DNA of 64,000 nt, from assembly GCF_020171925.1 (NCBI RefSeq), contig NZ_JAIVAR010000006.1, forward strand, positions 123,834-187,833, given 5' to 3'. Source of the stretch: Rossellomorea aquimaris (GTDB taxonomy: Bacteria; Bacillota; Bacilli; Bacillales; Bacillaceae_B). The position numbers and the translations under genes are program-made. The notes below the pieces were generated by a model. The model did no database searches, was not told where the DNA came from, and saw only the letters and a list, made by a program, of their open reading frames with translations. Below are positions 29,401-39,454 of this stretch, piece after piece; the first letter of the stretch is position 1; every line of letters starts with the position of its first letter.

Positions 29401-30189
29401 TTAAGATGGGGAAGAATTAGCAGATTCCATCATAAAATAGGATGACGGCTTTGAAATGAGCTGTCTGGTTGTTAGGTGCATATCCTTCAGCTTTTGTTTG
29501 ACAAGGAAATACCCCGCTGCATAACCTAGCATTTTCGGGTAGTGTCTCTGACCGAGCAATAAATGATCATGAAGGGGATTGATCCTTGTAATGTCCAGGT
29601 TTGGACGTATCCACTCATCGTAATAGCGTTGTAATTCCTTCTCACCATACGCCTTTGTCCATGATGCTACATACTCCTCCCCGCAATATTCCTTCACTGC
29701 ATGTTCAGCCAGCCCCTCAAATACGATGGAGTCCATCAGAGTATAGTCATCATCTTCTTTATCAAGCCTCGCCATCCTCGTACAATGATGATATTCATGA
29801 ACGAATAGCGCTTCATATTCCTTACGATCTTCCTGTTCTGTCAAAAACAGATAGATTTCATCTTTGAAGCAGACACCTGATTTTTTCATGGAAGTTTGAA
29901 ACAGTCCCCTCTTCTCTTGAACCGGTAGCAAGTATACCGGAACATCCGGGCCATTCCATTTCTTCTTATATATGGTTTCAATATTTCTGAACTTCTGCCA
30001 CACATTACTCTTTTTCATAGATTCATAAATTGTCTTTGAACCTCTGTCATGACGATACATTCCGTGCTTCAGTAAATAACGATATAGTGACTCGGCTTCA
30101 GACCTACCCTGCTTCGTTCTCTTTAGGATTTCGATTGGATCCAAGGAGTCGGCCATCCATTCATCGGTAGGAGCGATTGTCACATTCAT
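29401..30189 (-). CDS. yjaZ: DUF2268 putative Zn-dependent protease YjaZ
   Basis: A 262-residue protein with an HExxH zinc motif, FVHEYHHCTRM, around residue 120, and a downstream acidic segment VFEGLAEHAV that may supply the third ligand. Matches the YjaZ/DUF2268 predicted protease family. No signal peptide. A short inverted repeat (CCCCAT-CTTA-ATGGGG) spans its stop codon and may act as a weak terminator. Next to fabF, as in B. subtilis. Confidence 0.85.
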   Translation of the reverse strand: MNVTIAPTDEWMADSLDPIEILKRTKQGRSEAESLYRYLLKHGMYRHDRGSKTIYESMKKSNVWQKFRNIETIYKKKWNGPDVPVYLLPVQEKRGLFQTSMKKSGVCFKDEIYLFLTEQEDRKEYEALFVHEYHHCTRMARLDKEDDDYTLMDSIVFEGLAEHAVKEYCGEEYVASWTKAYGEKELQRYYDEWIRPNLDITRINPLHDHLLLGQRHYPKMLGYAAGYFLVKQKLKDMHLTTRQLISKPSSYFMMESANSSPS

Positions 30190-30347
30190 CCCTCTCTCTC
30201 TTTTATTACATGGCCTTCCTGACTTCGCGAATGGTGCTCGAAGAAAGTAGCCTTTTACAATATATATGTAAGAAGAGCGGAAATAGTAACAATGGAAGGA
30301 AGTGGACTGACATCCTACTGTTCAGGTTATGGTGTTGCTGATAAATC

Positions 30348-30378
30348 AAAAAAAGCTGCCGACGTTATCGTCGACAGC
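30348..30378 (-). terminator. Terminator of fabH-fabF
   Basis: On the minus strand GCTGTCGACG-ATAA-CGTCGGCAGC is followed by seven T. Confidence 0.88.
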
Positions 30379-30395
30379 CTTGGTCATACAAAAAA

Positions 30396-31637
30396 TCAAT
30401 CTGTGTATTTTTTGAACACAAGCGTGGCATTATGCCCACCGAAGCCAAGTGAATTACTCATTGCAACATTCACTTCTCTCTTTCTCGCTTCATTCGCTAC
30501 ATAATCAAGATCGCAATCAGGATCAGGTGTATCAATGTTCATCGTCGGTGGAAGGACACCATCCTTCATTGCCAGCACGGTGAAGATTGCTTCAACACCA
30601 CCGGCAGCACCGAGTAGATGGCCCGTCATCGATTTGGTGGAACTCATCGCAAGCTTATATGCATGTTCCCCAAATACCTCTTTCACTGCCATCGTTTCAT
30701 ATTTATCATTATACGGCGTGCTCGTACCATGCGCGTTGATATAATCGAGCTCTTCGGGTTTCACACGCCCGTCTTCCAATGCCATCTTCATCGCTCTTGC
30801 TCCGCCTTCTCCAGCTGGTGCCGGGGCTGTAATATGATGGGCATCGCCTGTACTTCCATACCCGACTACCTCTGCATAAATAGTCGCGCCGCGTTTCAGT
30901 GCATGCTCAAGCTCCTCCAGTACGACAACTCCCGCTCCTTCTCCCATAACGAAGCCGTCGCGGTTTGCATCGAACGGTCGGGAAGCTTTCTCGGGATCCG
31001 TGTTCGTAGATAGAGCCGTATTGGCACAGAACCCTGCAACCGACATCCTCGTAATCGGCGCTTCCGCACCTCCTGATATCATAACATCCGCATCTCCACG
31101 CTGAATGACTTTGAATGCATCTCCGATTGAATTTGTTCCAGTGGCACAAGCTGTCACGGTACAAGAATTTACACCTTTCGCCCCGAGCATGATCGATACT
31201 TGTCCGGTCGCCATATCAGGGATGATCATCGGAACGAAGAATGGACTTACACGGCGGTATCCGCGTTTTTGGAATGTTTCAAACTGATTTTCGAACGTTT
31301 CCATGCCTCCGATTCCAGATCCGATCCATACTCCGACACGGTGGGCATTATGATCATTGATTTCAAGCTTCGAGTCCTTCACTGCCATCATGGAGGCAGC
31401 CACTGCGTAGTGAGTGAAACGGTCCATCTTTCTTGCTTCTTTACGCTCTACATATTGTTCGATATCAAAGTCCTTTAACTCGGCTGCCACCTTTGCAGGA
31501 TACTCATCTGCATCGAGCCTTGTCAGCGGACCGATTCCAGACTTCCCTTCAAGGATACCCTTCCAAGTTGATTCTACATCATTTCCTAGCGGTGTAACGG
31601 CTCCAAGGCCGGTTACAACGACACGTTTGTTGTTCAT
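30396..31637 (-). CDS. fabF: Beta-ketoacyl-ACP synthase II (FabF)
   Basis: A 413-residue elongation condensing enzyme of type II fatty acid synthesis, extending acyl-ACP with malonyl-ACP. The Cys-His-His triad is visible: Cys in [11 protein letters not shown], His in [11 protein letters not shown], His in [11 protein letters not shown]. The start is the ATG nine bases after AAAAGGAG; an upstream in-frame ATG abuts that site. Follows fabH by about 40 bp. Confidence 0.97.
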   Translation of the reverse strand: MNNKRVVVTGLGAVTPLGNDVESTWKGILEGKSGIGPLTRLDADEYPAKVAAELKDFDIEQYVERKEARKMDRFTHYAVAASMMAVKDSKLEINDHNAHRVGVWIGSGIGGMETFENQFETFQKRGYRRVSPFFVPMIIPDMATGQVSIMLGAKGVNSCTVTACATGTNSIGDAFKVIQRGDADVMISGGAEAPITRMSVAGFCANTALSTNTDPEKASRPFDANRDGFVMGEGAGVVVLEELEHALKRGATIYAEVVGYGSTGDAHHITAPAPAGEGGARAMKMALEDGRVKPEELDYINAHGTSTPYNDKYETMAVKEVFGEHAYKLAMSSTKSMTGHLLGAAGGVEAIFTVLAMKDGVLPPTMNIDTPDPDCDLDYVANEARKREVNVAMSNSLGFGGHNATLVFKKYTD

Positions 31638-31679
31638 GTCATCCATCTCCTTTTAAACAAGTTATAGAAGAATTCATCT

Positions 31680-32612
31680 TTATTTACCCCAGCGCATGAC
31701 GATGGCACCCCATGTCAGGCCGCCTCCGAAACCAACCATCACGACGACATCTCCGTCTTTCACTCGGCCTTCCTGTAAGTCTTCAATCAATGACACAGGA
31801 ATGGAAGCCGCGGATGTGTTTCCATATTTATTAACCGTTTTGGACATCTTCTCTACCGGGAGTTCCAATCTCTGCCTTGCAGCTTCCATGATGCGGATAT
31901 TTGCTTGATGAGGAATCAAGAAATCAACATCCTCTTTTTTCAAACCAGCTTTCTCGATGACGTTAATACTCGATTCACCCATTTGACGAACGGCAAACTT
32001 AAAGACTTCCCTACCATTCATCACAATATTCTCTTCTTGATACAAGTGTTTTGCCCCGGAACCATCCGCTCCGAGTTCAAAGGCAAGAATTCCTTTACCA
32101 TCTTGTACGGGACCGACCACAGCGGCCCCTGCCGCGTCACCGAATAAGACTGCTGTATTCCGATCGTCCCAATCCGTGATTTTGGATAGTTTTTCAACAC
32201 CTACAACGAGAACATTTTTATAAACATTGTTATCAATGAATTGCTTTGCCGTAATCATACCATACATGAATCCTGCACACGCAGCACTGATATCCATTGC
32301 AGCTGCCTTCTTGGCACCGATCCTGTCTTGAAGCAGGCATGCTACGGAAGGGAAAGGCTGATCCGGTGTAACCGTGGCAACAAGGATCAAATCGATTTCT
32401 TCAGGTGATATGTCAGCATCGGAAATCGCTTTTTTCGCAGCCTCGTATGCCATGTCCGACGTATCGATGTCATCACCTGCCACGCGTCGTTCCTCGATTC
32501 CCGTTCTAGTCCGGATCCACTCATCGGAAGTATCGACCATCTTTTCCAAATCAGCATTTGTCAAGATTTTCTCTGGAAGGTAACGCCCAATTCCAATTAT
32601 TCCTGCATTCAT
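31680..32612 (-). CDS. fabH: Beta-ketoacyl-ACP synthase III (FabH)
   Basis: A 310-residue enzyme that starts fatty acid synthesis by condensing acyl-CoA with malonyl-ACP; Bacillus forms prefer branched acyl-CoA. The Cys-His-Asn triad is in [18 protein letters not shown] and [10 protein letters not shown]. The ATG at 32612 has AGGGGA seven bases upstream and gives the typical N terminus. First gene of the FapR-controlled fabH-fabF operon. Confidence 0.97.
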   Translation of the reverse strand: MNAGIIGIGRYLPEKILTNADLEKMVDTSDEWIRTRTGIEERRVAGDDIDTSDMAYEAAKKAISDADISPEEIDLILVATVTPDQPFPSVACLLQDRIGAKKAAAMDISAACAGFMYGMITAKQFIDNNVYKNVLVVGVEKLSKITDWDDRNTAVLFGDAAGAAVVGPVQDGKGILAFELGADGSGAKHLYQEENIVMNGREVFKFAVRQMGESSINVIEKAGLKKEDVDFLIPHQANIRIMEAARQRLELPVEKMSKTVNKYGNTSAASIPVSLIEDLQEGRVKDGDVVVMVGFGGGLTWGAIVMRWGK

Positions 32613-32654
32613 ACTGGCATCCCCTGCTTTCTTAGATTTTGTTTCCAACAGTAA

Positions 32655-32705
32655 ATACTATACATTCCCAACGTTATTATCAATTATTATGACTTGGTAC
32701 TAATT
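32655..32705 (-). promoter_or_regulatory. fabH promoter with FapR operator
   Basis: On the minus strand TTAGTACC-AAGTC-ATAAT (32686-32703) closely matches the FapR operator (consensus TTAGTACCTRRTCWTAAT). It adjoins a TTGATA -35 box (32678-32683) and a TAGTAT or TATAGT -10 (around 32655-32662). FapR would repress fabH-fabF until malonyl-CoA accumulates. Confidence 0.8.
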
Positions 32706-32799
32706 TTAACGAAAATCCGTTCCTTGTGCAATATTTTTATCGAATACACTCCCGTGACACAACCATTTTCACAGGTATTTGTCATTACTCAGTCTTTGT

Positions 32800-32926
32800 G
32801 GACGGTGTGGCTTTGTCAGGGAAAATGCTGTTGCGGAAGCAAGCCTTGAGGGAATTTCAAGCCCCCTCATTTGCACTGGGAGGCTCATCTCATCCCACGA
32901 AAAACCGAGCTTGCATCGCAAATCAA
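32800..32926. repeat. Possible degenerate intergenic repeat element
   Basis: On the minus strand the segment runs from a TTGATTTGCG-like end through GAGCCTCC to CTTGCTTCCGC. This outline resembles the ~120 bp GC-rich intergenic repeats common in Bacillaceae, and the more intact copy at 61070-61194. It is too diverged to be certain. Confidence 0.4.
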
Positions 32927-32953
32927 TCATCACCCGCTTCTTAAACAGCTTAA

Positions 32954-32999
32954 TAAAAAACGGACCCATCTGCCTTCCAATTGGCAATCGGGTCCGTTT
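32954..32999 (-). terminator. Terminator of med-comZ
   Basis: On the minus strand AAACGGACCC and GGGTCCGTTT enclose an inner GATTGCC/GGCAGAT stem and are followed by six T. Confidence 0.85.
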
Positions 33000-33042
33000 C
33001 TTCACTTGATTCATACACTTATGTCACAGGCTTTTAAGAATA

Positions 33043-33234
33043 CTATCCGTTATGTAATGCATCCTTCTTACCCAGTTCATAGGCTTCACTCATCACTTGC
33101 GTAAAGAGCGTCATGAATGGCTGAAGCATTTCAGGGGATAATTCGATCCCGGCTTGATCCAACGTCTGCTTTGCTTCAGGCAGGTATTTCATGGCGATTT
33201 GCATAAATTCCATAGATTTGTCTTGATTCATCAT
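33043..33234 (-). CDS. comZ: Competence regulator ComZ
   Basis: A 63-residue helical, acidic protein resembling ComZ (FMQIAMKYLPEAKQTLDQAGIELS), which in B. subtilis negatively affects comG expression. It overlaps the end of med by a few bases, with AAAGGAAG before its ATG, so the pair is translationally coupled. Same gene order as B. subtilis. Confidence 0.88.
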   Translation of the reverse strand: MMNQDKSMEFMQIAMKYLPEAKQTLDQAGIELSPEMLQPFMTLFTQVMSEAYELGKKDALHNG

Positions 33235-34199
33235 TCTGCTTCCTTTCCATTCGGTAATATTCCTGTATCGATATAATGTTTCACATGCTGTTTTATCGTC
33301 GATTGGAAATCCTCAGGGATCAATGGACTGAATTGCCCCATCGATATGACCCCATCCTGGAAATCGAATTCTAGGTTACCAGAAGGCAACTCTCCCTTAG
33401 AAAACCGATCTGCAACGACTTCATAAAGCTTATCAGCATGTTGAACGGTGCTCGTTAATACCGTGGATTGTCCCAAGTCTGATTGATCGGAAACAAATCC
33501 GATGGCGAAAAGCCCCCGCTCTTTAAGTTCCTCGATTACAGCTACATTATATCCGTCCCCGGCTGGATATACAACATCCGCACCCTCTCCGATTACTTTA
33601 TCTAAACGCTCGAGTGCCAATGCTTTGTCATCCCAATTACTGGTGTACTCAACGTCCACGCCAATATTCTTCTTCTGGAACTTGGCCCCGTCCACAAACC
33701 CTTCAACTTCAGGCTGCCAATCATAGGCCGCAATAACGCCAATTCGTTCTGTCTTTGAATGGTAAGCAGCCGTCATCCCACCAAAGAACCCCATGGCATA
33801 CCCCTTGAACTTCAGGCTTGTAGTATTTTCTTCTAGAGCATTCCCATTGAAACTTACAAAATGAATCCCTGTATGTTCTTTTGAGATGTGGTTGAACACG
33901 TCTGCATACTCACTACCGTGACCGAACACAAGGTTGACATCCTTTTTTTCGTATTCCTTCACTGCCTGTTCAATCGACGTATCACTTACCATGCTTTCCT
34001 TATAAAATACGTCCACATCCTGATCAGATTGGATCTTCAATAATCCTTTATATCCCTTTGTCCCCCAGACTCCGTCATTCACGGTTTCTGGAACGAGTAA
34101 ACCTACGTTCTCCAGTTCCCCCGAATGAGTCCCATTCATGCACCCGCTTATACCAAGTGCCAGGACCACTAGAATAAGGAAGTTCAGTTTCTTTTTCAT
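33231..34199 (-). CDS. med: Med-like lipoprotein, positive regulator of comK
   Basis: A 322-residue lipoprotein of the BMP/PnrA solute-binding family. The signal peptide ends in lipobox ISGC (Cys20), followed by the basic membrane protein fold (VGLLVPETVNDGVWGTKGYKG, SFNG, GVIAAYDWQPEVEGFVDG, VYPAGDGYNVAV). In B. subtilis Med promotes comK expression by an unclear route. It is adjacent to comZ and not to transporter genes, which supports a regulatory rather than uptake role. Confidence 0.9.
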   Translation of the reverse strand: MKKKLNFLILVVLALGISGCMNGTHSGELENVGLLVPETVNDGVWGTKGYKGLLKIQSDQDVDVFYKESMVSDTSIEQAVKEYEKKDVNLVFGHGSEYADVFNHISKEHTGIHFVSFNGNALEENTTSLKFKGYAMGFFGGMTAAYHSKTERIGVIAAYDWQPEVEGFVDGAKFQKKNIGVDVEYTSNWDDKALALERLDKVIGEGADVVYPAGDGYNVAVIEELKERGLFAIGFVSDQSDLGQSTVLTSTVQHADKLYEVVADRFSKGELPSGNLEFDFQDGVISMGQFSPLIPEDFQSTIKQHVKHYIDTGILPNGKEAE

Positions 34200-34323
34200 G
34201 TGAGCAACTCCTTCAAAGCTCTTGCAGCACCGATAGTATGATCCCAGAATGACAATCTTCTATCAATACGTCTATTTTACCTTCATCCGTATACAGATAA
34301 AAGAGAAATTTTACTTACACATG

Positions 34324-35052
34324 TTAAAAGGACCCAATGGCAAGCTTCTGCTTCTCAAGAATCGTCGCATGTGACGCGGATGGATGTACGGTGATGGCCT
34401 CCCCTTCGTGCCTCACGTTTTTCGTCTTTGGTAGGATTGATTCTTCTGTAATATAGGAAAGGGCTTCTTTCCAGCTGTTATCCGATAATGATTTCAATAG
34501 ATAGGTTCCTTTCCTGCTTGAATGCTTTATGATACATTCCGCTGCGTCTTTCACGTAAATTGCCCCGCTCGGATCATCCTCATATCGCAGCTTATCCCTT
34601 TCAACCCCCTTCATCAATTGTGCAAATAAAAAGTGGTCCGGTTGATGGGGACCATAAAGTGTAGGCAAGTGGAAAGTTGTCCCTGAAAAGGTCCTGTATA
34701 CACCCTGATCGGTCCCATGGGAATGATTTCGGAGGATCCGAACCATTTCCGGCAATTCTTCAGCTTTTCCATTCAAGGATTCAATGAGAGACAAACATTC
34801 GAGCTCCTCCCCATCGAATTGATCATAATAAGGGAGAAACACTCTGCAATCAACCGGTAGTTCCCTGTTCCAGCTTTTGGAGGGGAAGTATTGAATATTT
34901 GCGTTTCTCCCTATTTCCATCCATTTATCACTTGTTTCCAATCCATCATCGACCGCTGTCACTGTCCAGCCTTTTTCTAGCAGTGCACGACATAGCTCAA
35001 ACCCTAAATAATGCTGTGCACAGAGCACAATAGCGTGATTCAAATCTCTCAC
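34324..35052 (-). CDS. YjaV-like NAD(P)-binding-fold protein
   Basis: A 242-residue protein with an N-terminal Rossmann-like start (AIVLCAQHYLGFELCRALLEKGWTVTAVD). The usual GxxGxxG becomes QHYLGFEL, so cofactor binding is doubtful. A later HLPTLYGPHQPDHF and YVKDAAECI resemble short-chain sugar epimerases. Position next to med suggests B. subtilis YjaV. Function unknown. Confidence 0.65.
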   Translation of the reverse strand: MRDLNHAIVLCAQHYLGFELCRALLEKGWTVTAVDDGLETSDKWMEIGRNANIQYFPSKSWNRELPVDCRVFLPYYDQFDGEELECLSLIESLNGKAEELPEMVRILRNHSHGTDQGVYRTFSGTTFHLPTLYGPHQPDHFLFAQLMKGVERDKLRYEDDPSGAIYVKDAAECIIKHSSRKGTYLLKSLSDNSWKEALSYITEESILPKTKNVRHEGEAITVHPSASHATILEKQKLAIGSF

Positions 35053-35064
35053 CCCTAATCAAGA

Positions 35065-35808
35065 CTATAGTTCTTTTTCATTTAATGAGAAGTACGAAGC
35101 AATCTTCATTCCAAGGGTAACCCTCTTTTCAGGCAGTACATAAAAGAGGTCGGTGGAATAGCCCTTTTCGAAACGATGCATATATATATCCTTTATGATA
35201 GGGATTTGGTTTTTATAACGGTTAACATTATAGGACTGGACAATATAAAGTGGAAACGGGATGTCTTTGAATACTTTATGATCTTGTTCTGAATGAATGA
35301 AATCCTGATCAAGGTCTTCAAGATCTGCACCCCGGGAAGCAGCAAATTCTTTAAGGAATTTCTTATAAAAAAACTTCTGTTCTTTCTCCTGCCGCACCAG
35401 CTCATACAATGAGACGCAAGGTGTGAACATCACGACGGAACGGATATCATTCTTCATCTTCGAATAGAGACCCTTGAGGACAAGTGCCCCCATTCCTTCA
35501 GCGAGAATGTGAATCTTACCGTTGATGATCTCTGTACGCTTTATATATTGATAAAGGCTGACCGCCAAATCCGCTGCCTTATCACTTCCCCAATTGGCTC
35601 CGTTCAAGTGACTATAATAAACGATGTACCCTTTAGCCGTAAGGTCACTGATCCATTTCTTCCTTACTTCATGCTGTTCCCAGAAGCTAGTTTTATCATC
35701 TACATAGTGGTGATGATCACCAATCACCATGACAGCAAACCCATTGGGTTTTTCTGGGTAATGAATCATGCACCACTCTTGATTCAATTGAAATATACGC
35801 CGATTCAT
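35065..35808 (-). CDS. YjaU-like alpha/beta-hydrolase-fold protein
   Basis: A 247-residue soluble protein with alpha/beta hydrolase topology (FAVMVIGDHHHYVDD, GYIVYYSHLNGANWG, IHILAEGMGALVLKGLYS, IRSVVMFTPCVSL). At the nucleophile elbow the usual GxSxG reads A-E-G-M-G, so the catalytic Ser is replaced by Gly and hydrolase activity is unlikely. 12 bp upstream of the YjaV-like gene. Corresponds by position to B. subtilis YjaU. Confidence 0.65.
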   Translation of the reverse strand: MNRRIFQLNQEWCMIHYPEKPNGFAVMVIGDHHHYVDDKTSFWEQHEVRKKWISDLTAKGYIVYYSHLNGANWGSDKAADLAVSLYQYIKRTEIINGKIHILAEGMGALVLKGLYSKMKNDIRSVVMFTPCVSLYELVRQEKEQKFFYKKFLKEFAASRGADLEDLDQDFIHSEQDHKVFKDIPFPLYIVQSYNVNRYKNQIPIIKDIYMHRFEKGYSTDLFYVLPEKRVTLGMKIASYFSLNEKEL

Positions 35809-36051
35809 GGAAATTCCCCTTTTACATAATGAGTCGTTATAGTGTATGTACAGGAAAAGATTTTGTAAGGAGCTTTGCCTATCATGAATGAAATTGTCGT
35901 CTTTCTTACCCTGTCACCAAGCAGATGATAAGGGTTACATTTTCACATTTTTTTCATTTATTATTTAAAGTAGGTGTGATATGATGATAAAGATTGAAAT
36001 TGGTTGTAACCATCTACATATGGATGAATATAGAGGAATGAGGTGACTGGC

Positions 36052-36237
36052 GTGAGATTTTTCTTCACATTTTTCTGGGCATTTTTATTATCCATGATGC
36101 TGACTTACGTGGTTAGTTCAATGAATGGGTTTGCCTTTCATTTTGAAACAGGACTAATGCTGTCCATTGTTATTACAGTTTTACTTTTTGTCATTACAAC
36201 GATCATCCCGAATGATCCTGTCGAAGATCATCATTAA
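36052..36237 (+). CDS. DUF2929-type small membrane protein (YjzD-like)
   Basis: A 61-residue protein with two hydrophobic helices (about 2-22 and 34-54) joined by a short loop and ending in EDHH. The start is the GTG with GAGGTG six bases upstream, which gives MRFFFTFFWAF. This matches B. subtilis YjzD in size and place. Function unknown. Confidence 0.75.
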   Translation: MRFFFTFFWAFLLSMMLTYVVSSMNGFAFHFETGLMLSIVITVLLFVITTIIPNDPVEDHH

Positions 36238-36243
36238 TGCATG

Positions 36244-36271
36244 AAAAAAGCAGCCAGCTGGCTGCTTTTTC
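36244..36271. terminator. Bidirectional terminator between yjzD-like gene and clpB
   Basis: AAAAAGCAGCCA-GC-TGGCTGCTTTTT, a 12 bp stem with A and T tails on either side, serving both convergent genes. Confidence 0.88.
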
Positions 36272-36306
36272 ATTTGTCTCCACATTAAGTCGGAAAACCG
36301 ATCTTA

Positions 36307-38901
36307 TCAATTCACTAAAATCAGGCCATCATTACCTATGTCTATCAGGACGTCCTGATTGATCCCTATATTGCCCGCAATCAATTCCCTCGCAAGCTTC
36401 GTTTCGATTTCTTTCTGCATATATCTTTTCAGTGGACGGGCACCATAGACGGGATCATATCCTGCATGGGCAATGAACTCTTTCGCTTGTTCCGTCATGT
36501 TTAATTTAATCTGCTGTTCTTCCAAGCGTGATTGCAATTCTTTCAACAGTTTTTCGATGATCCCTTTAATATTACCGATACTGAGTGGCTTGAATAAGAC
36601 GATGTCATCAACTCGGTTCAGGAATTCCGGCCTGAATGAACCTCTCAACTGCTTCATGACATTCTCCTTTGTTTCTGCATCAATCTCTTCTTCCCCCTTA
36701 TTCCTTTCCAGCAGATAAGAGGACCCAATGTTCGAGGTCATAATGATGACGGTGTTTTTACAATCGACGGTCCGTCCTTGAGAATCCGTGATGCGTCCGT
36801 CATCGAGCATTTGAAGTAAGATGTTGAACACATCAGGATGTGCCTTTTCGATTTCATCAAGCAAGATCACTGAATAAGGCTTTCTTCTGATGGCCTCTGT
36901 CAGCTGACCGCCTTCTTCGTATCCTACATAACCGGGAGGAGCACCGACTAGTCTTGACACCGCATGCTTCTCCATATATTCTGACATATCGATCCTGATC
37001 ATCTGTTCTTCGCTATCAAATAGTGTATTTGCCAGTGTCTTTGCAAGTTCAGTCTTCCCCACACCTGTCGGCCCAAGGAATATGAATGATCCAATCGGTC
37101 GGTTCGGGTCTTTTATGCCTGCCCTTGCACGAATCACTGCATCACTCACAAGCTCGACTGCCTCATGTTGGCCGATGACACGCTCATGCAATAATGCATC
37201 CAGCTTCAATAGCTTTTCCCTTTCGCCTTCAACCAATTTCGTCACAGGGATCCCCGTCCATCTGGCTACAATGCTTGCTACCTCTTCTTCTGTTACTTCT
37301 TCTCTTAAGAGCCTTCCCTCTTGCTCCTTCATCATTTCCTTCTCCACTTCGCGAAGTTCCTTTTCCATCGCAGGGATCCTGCCGTGGCGTAGTTCGGCAG
37401 CTTTATTCAAGTCGTAATCATTCTCCGCTTCTTCAAGAGAACGTCTCAGCTTCTCCAGTTCTTCCCTTTTCTCCTGAACCACCGCAATGCTCTCTTTCTC
37501 TTTCAGCCATCTAAGCTTCATGGTATCAGCTTTTTCTTTCAGGTTGCTTAGATCTCTTCTGATAAGGTCTAACCTCTCGAGACTTTGTTGATCTTTTTCT
37601 TTCGTCAATGCCGCTTCTTCAATTTCCAATTGCATGACTCTGCGCGTCACCTCATCCAGTTCGGAAGGCATCGAATCAATTTCGGTCCTGATCATGGCAC
37701 ACGCTTCATCAATCAGATCAATGGCTTTATCAGGAAGGAATCGATCCGAGATATACCGGTCTGAAAGTCCCGCAGCAGCCACGATTGCCCGATCGTGGAT
37801 ATTTACGCCATGATGGATCTCAAACCTTTCTTTCAGCCCCCTTAAAATGGATACCGTGTCCTCTACATTCGGTTCCTGTACCAGCACTTGTTGGAAGCGG
37901 CGCTCCAGTGCAGGGTCTTTTTCAATGTATTTCCGGTACTCATTCAGGGTGGTGGCACCGATACAATGGAGCTCTCCCCTGGCAAGCATCGGCTTCAAAA
38001 TGTTCCCGGCATCCATGGCACCTTCTGTTTTGCCCGCCCCGACAATCGTGTGCAGCTCATCAATGAATAGAAGGATTTTCCCTTCACTCTTTTTCACTTC
38101 TGTCAGCACGGCCTTTAATCGCTCTTCAAATTCACCCCGGAATTTTGCCCCAGCCACGAGTGCGCTCATATCGAGTTCGAATATCGTTTTCTCTTTAAGC
38201 CCTTCCGGAACGTCCTTTCTGACAATCCTTTGCGCAAGTCCTTCGACGATTGCCGTCTTCCCTACACCAGGTTCTCCGATCAGTACGGGATTGTTCTTAG
38301 TTTTTCTCGAAAGGATCCGGATGACATTCCGGATTTCAGAATCCCTGCCGATCACAGGATCGATCCTACCCGACTTGACTTCAGCTACCAAGTCCCTACC
38401 GTATTTCTTCAATGCTTCATATGTAACCTCCGGGTTTTGCGAATCCACTTTCTTTCCTCCTCTTATCATGTTTATGATTTCCCTGACAAGCACTTCACCG
38501 ATTCCCTGCCCCTTTAAATACTCTGTGATGGGATGGTTGGGTTGCTTATACAGCCCTAGAATCAAATGCTCGATGGATAGATAATCATCCCCCCATTGTT
38601 TTTGAAGCTTCTCACCATCATGAAACAATTGGTGTAGATCATTCGACAAGTATTGGCCGTACCTGACACCTTCTCCTTCAACTGCTGGCAACTCCTTCAG
38701 TTTCCGTTGCAGGTAATCATCCAAAGCACTTTGTTTTACACCCGCTTTCTCATAGATGGAGGAAAGCAATCCTTCCTGTTTCTGCATGAGTGCCTTCCAT
38801 AAATGAAGGATGCGGATATCGGTATGCTGATATTCTTTCGAGAGCTCACCGGCCGCTGCAAGCCCTTCTCCGACGCTATACGTCATATGATCGATATTCA
38901 A
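36307..38901 (-). CDS. clpB: ATP-dependent disaggregase ClpB
   Basis: An 864-residue AAA+ chaperone that, with DnaK, rescues aggregated proteins. Order: Clp N domain (1-145), NBD1 with Walker [15 protein letters not shown] and Walker [10 protein letters not shown], the coiled-coil M domain (about 405-525), NBD2 with Walker [15 protein letters not shown] and Walker [12 protein letters not shown], and a C-terminal domain. The M domain separates it from ClpC. TTG start at 38901 with AGGTG/GGAG upstream. Carries a CtsR operator. B. subtilis has no clpB. Confidence 0.96.
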   Translation of the reverse strand: MNIDHMTYSVGEGLAAAGELSKEYQHTDIRILHLWKALMQKQEGLLSSIYEKAGVKQSALDDYLQRKLKELPAVEGEGVRYGQYLSNDLHQLFHDGEKLQKQWGDDYLSIEHLILGLYKQPNHPITEYLKGQGIGEVLVREIINMIRGGKKVDSQNPEVTYEALKKYGRDLVAEVKSGRIDPVIGRDSEIRNVIRILSRKTKNNPVLIGEPGVGKTAIVEGLAQRIVRKDVPEGLKEKTIFELDMSALVAGAKFRGEFEERLKAVLTEVKKSEGKILLFIDELHTIVGAGKTEGAMDAGNILKPMLARGELHCIGATTLNEYRKYIEKDPALERRFQQVLVQEPNVEDTVSILRGLKERFEIHHGVNIHDRAIVAAAGLSDRYISDRFLPDKAIDLIDEACAMIRTEIDSMPSELDEVTRRVMQLEIEEAALTKEKDQQSLERLDLIRRDLSNLKEKADTMKLRWLKEKESIAVVQEKREELEKLRRSLEEAENDYDLNKAAELRHGRIPAMEKELREVEKEMMKEQEGRLLREEVTEEEVASIVARWTGIPVTKLVEGEREKLLKLDALLHERVIGQHEAVELVSDAVIRARAGIKDPNRPIGSFIFLGPTGVGKTELAKTLANTLFDSEEQMIRIDMSEYMEKHAVSRLVGAPPGYVGYEEGGQLTEAIRRKPYSVILLDEIEKAHPDVFNILLQMLDDGRITDSQGRTVDCKNTVIIMTSNIGSSYLLERNKGEEEIDAETKENVMKQLRGSFRPEFLNRVDDIVLFKPLSIGNIKGIIEKLLKELQSRLEEQQIKLNMTEQAKEFIAHAGYDPVYGARPLKRYMQKEIETKLARELIAGNIGINQDVLIDIGNDGLILVN

Positions 38902-38915
38902 TGCTCCTCACCTCT

Positions 38916-38971
38916 TTTGACCTTTATTGACCTTTAGGTTTATTATATCTCTTTATCACTTATGAATTCAA
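38916..38971 (-). promoter_or_regulatory. clpB promoter with CtsR operator
   Basis: TTGAAT (38966-38971), 18 bp, TATAAT (38942-38947) on the minus strand. Ten bp downstream lies GGTCAAT-AAA-GGTCAAA (38916-38932), a direct repeat matching the CtsR consensus RGTCAAANANRGTCAAA with one mismatch. CtsR would block clpB transcription until heat shock. Confidence 0.88.
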
Positions 38972-39021
38972 AAAATAATGTCTACATTCCTGACCTATGC
39001 CACTGCCATGGTGCCGAAAAC

Positions 39022-39063
39022 AAAAAAGAACAAGGATTCACCACAACAGGGAAATCCTTGTTC
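39022..39063 (-). terminator. Terminator of yjzC
   Basis: GAACAAGGATT and AATCCTTGTTC pair around a 14-base loop, followed by six T on the minus strand. Confidence 0.82.
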
Positions 39064-39077
39064 CATCAAGCCATTGA

Positions 39078-39257
39078 TTAAGGCTTTCTCATATAGGTCC
39101 AATGACGATTATGGTTTGAATTCTCAGGAAAACGATCTCCCGCTTTCATCTTTAACTTCTGAGGATTATTGACATTGCTTCCGGTTTCACCAATTTCAAT
39201 GTAAATCCCATTATTGGGAGCTTTTTCGCCACCCTTGAAATGTCTTGGTTGTCCCAT
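39078..39257 (-). CDS. yjzC: YjzC-like small conserved protein
   Basis: A 59-residue basic protein with the YjzC pattern GQPRHFKGGEKAPNNGIYIEIG and RHWTYMRKP. GAGGAGG lies seven bases before the ATG; a longer extension lacks a ribosome site. The family is found in Bacillaceae; function unknown. Confidence 0.85.
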   Translation of the reverse strand: MGQPRHFKGGEKAPNNGIYIEIGETGSNVNNPQKLKMKAGDRFPENSNHNRHWTYMRKP

Positions 39258-39454
39258 CGTGATCCCTCCTCTTTCTTGAAGCAAGGCTTCCCTTTTATTT
39301 TCTTCTTCCTCTCACGGTTCATGCATGCCATAAGAAGGGATATTCATGTCCATTCCATTACGGTTTGATTAACATTCGGAAAAACGCTTTACAGCTTGTC
39401 ACTTATTGGTGTTAAATAAAAAAATGTGAAGATTTTAGATTTGGAGGATATGTA

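Noticed and set aside
29386..29410. Full terminator after yjaZ
   Set aside because: CCCCAT-CTTA-ATGGGG overlaps the stop codon but has no T-tract, so it was left as a note under yjaZ.
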